A stretch of 9,562 bases of DNA from Acetobacteraceae bacterium (GTDB lineage Bacteria > Pseudomonadota > Alphaproteobacteria > Acetobacterales > Acetobacteraceae). How positions within the stretch are numbered: the stretch's first letter is position 1; each line of letters begins with the position of its first letter. The notes below the pieces were generated by a model. It was not told the DNA's origin. It did no database searches and was given only the letters and a program-made list of their open reading frames with translations. The position numbers were made by a program, and so were the translations under genes. Shown piece after piece: positions 6,270 to 9,562 of the stretch. Location of the stretch: NCBI GenBank assembly GCA_030039695.1, contig JASHVB010000467.1, positions 1 to 9,562 of the forward strand, written 5' to 3'.

Positions 6270-8018
6270 ATGAGCGGAAGCGAGAAGAACGTCGGCCGCA
6301 GGATCGCGCATTTCGAGGCGCTCGCCGCCAAAGAAATGCGCCAGGCGGAGCGGGCCAGCGAGCGCACGCCAGATCGCGACGAATGGGTCATCGACAAGCT
6401 CGGCGCCAAGATCCCGCAGCGGGCGATGTCATTTGCCGCGGTGCGCGCGCAGTTCGAGTCGCCCCCCGCACCCGCTGGCCCGGCCCGGACCGCGCCCAAC
6501 GACCCGCTGCGATTGCCGACCAGCAGCGAACTGGCCAAGCAGCTCTCCAAAGGCCGCGACACCGCGTTGCAAGGACCGGTCGTCTCGGTCCTTGCGGGCG
6601 AACTGGACGCGCTGCGCGGGCGCATCGCCGCGCTGACCGAGGAAGTGCCGCTACAGCGGCTCGACGCCGAGCGCGCGACCCTTGAGCGGAAGGTGGAGAG
6701 GGAAATCAGCGCTTTCGAGGAAATCGTCACGCGGCTGACGGATCAGATCGAGACGATCAAGCCTGACCCGGTAGCCGATGAGAGCGATTCGGAGGAGGAA
6801 CGGAAGAAGAATGAGGAACGCGCCCAAAGGGCGTGCCAACGGGCGCAGGAACACGCTGGCAAAGTGGCCAGACTCGCCCTCGACTCTGCGGCGAAATTCA
6901 GGGACGGCTTCGCGAAAGCGATCGAGGACGTCAAAGCCGATCCCGCTTACGCAGCGGTGCAGGCGCATCTCAGCCTCGGGGCGGCGCTGAAGGCGAAGCG
7001 CTGCGGCGTCAGTTTCGCCGACTGCGAATTCGACCGCTACAACGACACGCCGCTGAACCGGGCAAGATCCGTCGAGAACGCTGGCCAGGGAAAGGTCAAC
7101 TCGGTCGCCAAGCTCGTGCACGCCGACGGCGAGGAACGCTTCTTCAAGCCGCTGACGGAGAAGGATACGAGCACGGCCAGAGCGCCGCAGTTCATGAAGA
7201 TCAACAAGGAGGCGCCGCGCTACGGCAGCCGCAACATCGCCAGCGGGATCGCGGCGCAACTGCTTGGCAGTTCGGTCATTCCCAAGACCTGCTACGCCGT
7301 GCACGACGGCGAGGTCGGGCTGCTGATGGACAAGGCGCCGGGCCAGCAGCCCGTCAGGAAGAACCCCGCGAAGGGCGAACAAAGTTATGACCGAATAAAG
7401 CCGTGGACCGGCACACTGAGCAAGCGGGCCGCAGCCGAGCTTCACGAACAGCTCAACGAACTCGAATGGTGCGACCTGCTGGCCGGACAGGCGGATCGCA
7501 ACCCGTTCAACTACTTCGTCGATGTGCAGGGCGACCGGGCCAAGGTGACAGGCATCGACAATGACTTCGCCTGCGGCTCGAACATGCTCGAGTTCCAGTC
7601 GGGGCCCGGCTACATGAAGCCGGGCTACAGCCGCCTCGACCCGGGGGCCAGCTTCGCGATCGGCCTGCCGAAGCTGATCGACAAGCGTATGTTGGAGCGA
7701 CTGAAAAACGCCCAGCTCGAGACGTTCCTGGCAGACCTCGACGGTCTGCTGTCCCCGGACGAGATGAAAGCGATGGAGACCCGCTTCGAGCAGGTCAAGG
7801 CGCATGCCCTCGAGCTCGAGAGCCAGAAACTTGTCGTGACCAATTGGGAAGCCTGGCGCACCCCGCCCCCGGGTCGAAGGCTAACCGCCAGCCAATTCCT
7901 TGCCGCCCCGGAAAACAAGGGGGGCAGCTTCTTCGAGCGGGATTTCAAGGGGTTCTTCATCGAAGACGGGCTGCTGCCGCCGGATAATGCCCCCGCGCAG
8001 CAGGCCAAGACCCTATGA
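6270..8018 (+). CDS. large coiled-coil protein with C-terminal kinase-like domain, effector candidate
   Basis: The 582-residue product starts at ATG 6270, with AGGGCGG at 6257-6263 as ribosome binding site; a GTG at 6210 is less likely. Residues 1-60 are helical and charged, 63-85 Pro-rich, and 105-225 form long charged helices (coiled coil). Residues 268-440 carry kinase-fold motifs in order. A Gly-rich loop lies at 271-282 (GQGKVNSVAK), then a candidate ATP-binding lysine K293 in RFFKPL and a helix at 321-337 (RNIASGIAAQLLGSSVIP). The catalytic loop GQADRNPFNYFVD (406-418; D409, R410, N414) parallels the DRxxxN loop of PI3/4-kinases, and GIDNDFACG (428-436; D430, D432) stands in place of DFG. 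Helices follow to the end. No signal peptide is present. I cannot name the family. Size, domain order and a coupled partner suggest a secreted effector or toxin that phosphorylates or otherwise modifies a target. Confidence 0.8.
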   Translation: MSGSEKNVGRRIAHFEALAAKEMRQAERASERTPDRDEWVIDKLGAKIPQRAMSFAAVRAQFESPPAPAGPARTAPNDPLRLPTSSELAKQLSKGRDTALQGPVVSVLAGELDALRGRIAALTEEVPLQRLDAERATLERKVEREISAFEEIVTRLTDQIETIKPDPVADESDSEEERKKNEERAQRACQRAQEHAGKVARLALDSAAKFRDGFAKAIEDVKADPAYAAVQAHLSLGAALKAKRCGVSFADCEFDRYNDTPLNRARSVENAGQGKVNSVAKLVHADGEERFFKPLTEKDTSTARAPQFMKINKEAPRYGSRNIASGIAAQLLGSSVIPKTCYAVHDGEVGLLMDKAPGQQPVRKNPAKGEQSYDRIKPWTGTLSKRAAAELHEQLNELEWCDLLAGQADRNPFNYFVDVQGDRAKVTGIDNDFACGSNMLEFQSGPGYMKPGYSRLDPGASFAIGLPKLIDKRMLERLKNAQLETFLADLDGLLSPDEMKAMETRFEQVKAHALELESQKLVVTNWEAWRTPPPGRRLTASQFLAAPENKGGSFFERDFKGFFIEDGLLPPDNAPAQQAKTL

Positions 8019-8587
8019 GCGTGACAGCGCCGCCGCCCGGCGCTTCCCCCGATCCCGTCGGCGCGCTGGCGCGCGCGGGGCACCGCTATGGCGGGGCGGG
8101 ATTGCGGCTTCCACCGGTGCCGCCGGCACTCGCCGCGGAATTGATCGAGCAGGACGAGTGGCAGTTCGGCACGCAGGAGGTCGATCTGACCGACCGGGCC
8201 GGCTTCCTCGCCGACGCCCGCGCGCCGCAGGCGCTAGCGCAGGTCGGGTTCGGCCATGTCGGCCACGGCGTGAACAGCTGGTTCCTCTGCTACCGGCTGA
8301 TCGAGGGCCCGCTCGCGGTCTTCGTGCGGCTCGGGTTCGGCGGCGTCTACGACCCCGATCCCGCGCTCAGTCTCCGCGGGGCGAACGCCGTCACCGCCGC
8401 GGTCGGGCGGCTGCTCGATGCGGCCGCGGCCGGCGGGCGGTTCGCGCCTGCGCAGCGGCTGGTGGTCGTCCTCGACGAGGTTGCCGGCAGCGGCTGGGAG
8501 GTTGCCGGCCCGCAGGGCCGAGCCTGGGAGAACAGCGACGACCCGCTCGCCGCCGCGGCCGCCTTTCTCGCCGGCGCCGCGCGCTAG
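8015..8587 (+). CDS. hypothetical partner protein, translationally coupled to the kinase-like gene
   Basis: The 190-residue product starts at ATG 8015, overlapping the upstream TGA as ATGA, which implies translational coupling and a joint role. No strong ribosome binding site precedes it. After a Pro/Ala-rich start, residues 38-55 (ALAAELIEQDEWQFGTQEV) and the core 78-112 (GFGHVGHGVNSWFLCYRLIEGPLAVFVRLGFGGVY) suggest a compact alpha/beta protein. The core alternates as beta strands with conserved-looking Gly, Asn and Trp. A strand RLVVVLDEVAGSGWEV (148-163) and a helical Ala-rich end follow. It has no membrane segment and no known catalytic motif. Proteins of this size in this position are often chaperones of type III effectors or immunity proteins of toxins, but I recognise neither family. 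It ends 25 bases before a strong hairpin. Confidence 0.75.
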   Translation: MSVTAPPPGASPDPVGALARAGHRYGGAGLRLPPVPPALAAELIEQDEWQFGTQEVDLTDRAGFLADARAPQALAQVGFGHVGHGVNSWFLCYRLIEGPLAVFVRLGFGGVYDPDPALSLRGANAVTAAVGRLLDAAAAGGRFAPAQRLVVVLDEVAGSGWEVAGPQGRAWENSDDPLAAAAAFLAGAAR

Positions 8588-8610
8588 GCGGCGCGGCACG
8601 AGGCTTGCCG

Positions 8611-8775
8611 CACGGCGCCCAGCAGGCGCCGTTCCCGGCTTTCGTGGTTGACCGTCAATCGAAACTGCTCCGCGCTAATCGTGGCGCGGGGACGGTCGTG
8701 GAGTTCTTGACTGGTGAGGGATTGCAGGATGGGGTTCTCGTCATCTCCGTGCAGAAAGTGACGATAGGCAAGTAA
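8611..8775 (+). pseudogene. remnant resembling an MmyB-type XRE regulator
   Basis: The plus-strand frame reads APFPAFVVDRQSKLLRANRGAGTVVEFLTGE and stops at 8773-8775. The pattern 'PxPAxVxDRxWxxLxANxxA' is the start of the MmyB-like ligand-binding domain, which follows the helix-turn-helix in many XRE-family regulators of about 260-280 residues. Here the DNA-binding domain is missing upstream, and only about 30 residues match before the sequence loses resemblance. No start codon or ribosome binding site belongs to it. It is a short relic at best. The reverse strand is also open (from TTG 8793) and gives a plausible-looking but unrecognised 69-residue peptide, so strand assignment is not certain. 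Confidence 0.35.
8612..8632. terminator. strong GC hairpin after the kinase-partner pair
   Basis: ACGGCGCC (8612-8619) pairs perfectly with GGCGCCGT (8625-8632) around the loop CAGCA. It begins 25 bases after the stop at 8587. No T-tract follows, so intrinsic termination would be weak; mRNA end protection is another role. It also overlaps the first codons of the MmyB-like remnant. Confidence 0.4.
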
Positions 8776-8805
8776 CTGATTCAGCAGGCACAACTCGTGA
8801 ACCGC

Positions 8806-8973
8806 GGGGAGTGTCGGGAAACTGGGGGAGATGGGTGCGGGCGCAGTATGACCGACCGGATCGCTGCCGGTTGAGGGTGGCGATGGGTTGGGTCGTTGGG
8901 TTGGTGGAGACGCGTGCTGACGGGCCGGAGCGAAGCCTGGACGTTCTTGAACTTGGTCAACTCCGCGACCTCA
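8806..8973 (+). mobile_element. left end of an ISKra4-like insertion sequence, interrupted
   Basis: A G-rich sequence starting GGGGAGTGTCGGGAAACTG at 8806 looks like the terminal repeat of an ISKra4-type element. The start of a matching transposase follows at 8883. The element is cut at 8973 by the IS5-family insertion, and any remainder must lie beyond the window. The exact left boundary is a guess, since no flanking duplication can be tested. Confidence 0.4.
8883..8973 (+). pseudogene. ISKra4-like transposase, first 30 codons only
   Basis: ATG 8883 is preceded by GAGGGTGG, a good ribosome binding site. It opens 30 codons reading MGWVVGLVETRADGPERSLDVLELGQLRDL. This resembles the N-terminus of ISKra4-family transposases, where a strand-rich opening (W-x-V-x-L-V-E-T-x-A-D-G, then a V-L-x-L strand) precedes a helical 'DLGLTLAEAKxLL' segment. 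That next segment is absent because the IS5-family element begins at the 31st codon. The reading frame continues by chance into the antisense of the IS (to 9074). The transposase is dead unless the rest survives on the far side and the IS5 element excises. Confidence 0.45.
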
Positions 8974-9562
8974 GAGTCGGACTCGAATCGCCATTTAAAC
9001 GACTGGTGCCTCGGCTGCCGACGGTTGATGCGGCGTCGAGCCGGCGGGACATCAGCTTGACGCTGGCAATGTAAAGCCATGTCGTGGCGCTCGCGATGGT
9101 TGCTTCGAAATCCTTCGCAAGTCGGCGGTTGCGGTTGAGCCACGCAAAGGTCCGTTCGACCACCCAGCGCCGCGGCAACGCCACGAATCCTTTCGCAGTG
9201 TCGGACCGTTTGATGACCTCGATGGTCCAGTTGCCAAACTTGGCCAGGGCGCCCCGTAGTTCGTCGCCGGCGTAGGCGCCATCAGCGAAGATGTGGCGGA
9301 GCCAGGGAAACGCACGGCAGAGCGACTGCAGGAGCTCTGGAGCACCATCGCGATCCTGAACATCAGCCGGGTGCATAATGGCTCCGACCAGCAGCCCGAT
9401 TGTGTCGGTGACAATATGCCTCTTCCGGCCGTTCACCTTCTTACCCGCATCATAGCCACGCGGGCCGCCGGCCTCGGTCGTTTTTGCCGATTGGCTGTCG
9501 ATCACCCCGGCGGAGGGACTGGCCTCACGTCCTGCGGCTTCTCGTGCGGCCATCAGCAACGC
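8957..9562 (-). CDS. IS5-family DDE transposase, 5' end outside window
   Basis: About 200 residues are visible. Residue numbers count from the TTG at 9559, although the frame is open to the edge. The DDE triad is complete: D21 in GVIDSQSAKTTEAGGPRGYDAGKK, D93 in HIFADGAYAGDEL, and E135 in RWVVERTFAWLNRNRRLAKDFE, with the usual R and K spacing after the glutamate. YIASVKLMSRRL is the normal family ending. The protein catalyses cut-and-paste transposition of its own element. In IS5 groups of this type an upstream short frame encodes the helix-turn-helix part, often joined by frameshifting; it would lie beyond 9562. The frame runs about 28 residues past the usual ending and crosses the presumed IS end at 8974, so its stop at 8957-8959 is host DNA. 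Confidence 0.85.
   Translation of the reverse strand, partial: ALLMAAREAAGREASPSAGVIDSQSAKTTEAGGPRGYDAGKKVNGRKRHIVTDTIGLLVGAIMHPADVQDRDGAPELLQSLCRAFPWLRHIFADGAYAGDELRGALAKFGNWTIEVIKRSDTAKGFVALPRRWVVERTFAWLNRNRRLAKDFEATIASATTWLYIASVKLMSRRLDAASTVGSRGTSRLNGDSSPTLRSRS
8974..9562 (-). mobile_element. IS5-family insertion sequence, one end, continues past window
   Basis: The element carries the transposase described separately. Its end probably lies at 8974, where GAGTCGGACTCGAATCGCC resembles IS5-family terminal repeats that start GAGTC and is itself partly palindromic (GAGTC-G-GACTC). The three bases before it, TCA at 8971-8973, fit the TNA target duplication made by the IS427-type branch. The other end and the second copy of the duplication are outside the window. 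Confidence 0.65.

Noticed and set aside
6651..7805. 384-codon open frame on the minus strand
   Set aside because: It lies wholly antisense to the kinase-like gene. It arises from that gene's strong G/C third-position bias and has no ribosome binding site or recognisable domain.
7900..8600. Plus-strand frame overlapping the end of the kinase-like gene and the partner gene
   Set aside because: It is Arg/Gly-rich shadow sequence in this part; only its last 55 codons (8611-8775) resemble a protein family.
1..9562. CRISPR array, tRNA or rRNA genes
   Set aside because: No regularly spaced repeats, cloverleaf or rRNA-like segments seen; the only tandem repeat is the two-copy 15-bp unit at 3305.

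Overview
The window is GC-rich and reads like accessory DNA of an alphaproteobacterium, most likely Bradyrhizobium or a relative (Rhizobiales). That guess rests on the base composition, a DUF2934 protein, a carboxylate-type MFS carrier, an IS5-family transposase of a kind common there, and the mix of intact genes with decayed remnants. No 16S or other phylogenetic marker is present, so the genus is inference. Gene density is low outside two stretches.

Layout. 1-222: 3' part of an NTF2-like 'putative lumazine-binding' gene cut by the window edge. 279-803: an MFS transporter broken after about four membrane helices. 841-904: hairpins, one with a T-tract. 974-1216: a small four-cysteine hypothetical protein with a strong ribosome binding site. 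1217-1914: no convincing gene, one good terminator (1414-1446) and short inverted repeats. 1915-2772 (minus): a nucleotidyltransferase-fold protein with its acidic triad intact and no visible antitoxin partner. 2773-3361: intergenic DNA ending in a striking repeat/palindrome cluster directly before 3362-4657, an intact 431-residue MFS proton symporter of the SHS/AAHS type. 4779-5021 (minus): a DUF2934 protein. 5120-5368 (minus): a frameshifted remnant of the C-terminal (little-finger) domain of DNA polymerase IV. 5372-5800: an uncertain coiled-coil ORF abutting that remnant.

5903-8587 is the part most worth attention. A small unknown ORF is followed by a 582-residue protein with a coiled-coil N-terminal half and a C-terminal kinase-like domain: a Gly/Lys nucleotide loop, a DRxxxN catalytic loop, and a DxDF metal-binding motif. 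Its stop overlaps (ATGA) the start of a 190-residue partner of unknown family. This looks like a translationally coupled effector-plus-partner (chaperone or immunity) pair. I could not place either protein in a named family, so the function is inferred from motifs and gene order.

The right end is a nest of insertions. A short remnant resembling an MmyB-type XRE regulator (8611-8775) is followed by the left end and first 30 codons of an ISKra4-like transposase (8806-8973). That fragment is interrupted at a TCA site by an IS5-family element running off the window (8974-9562).
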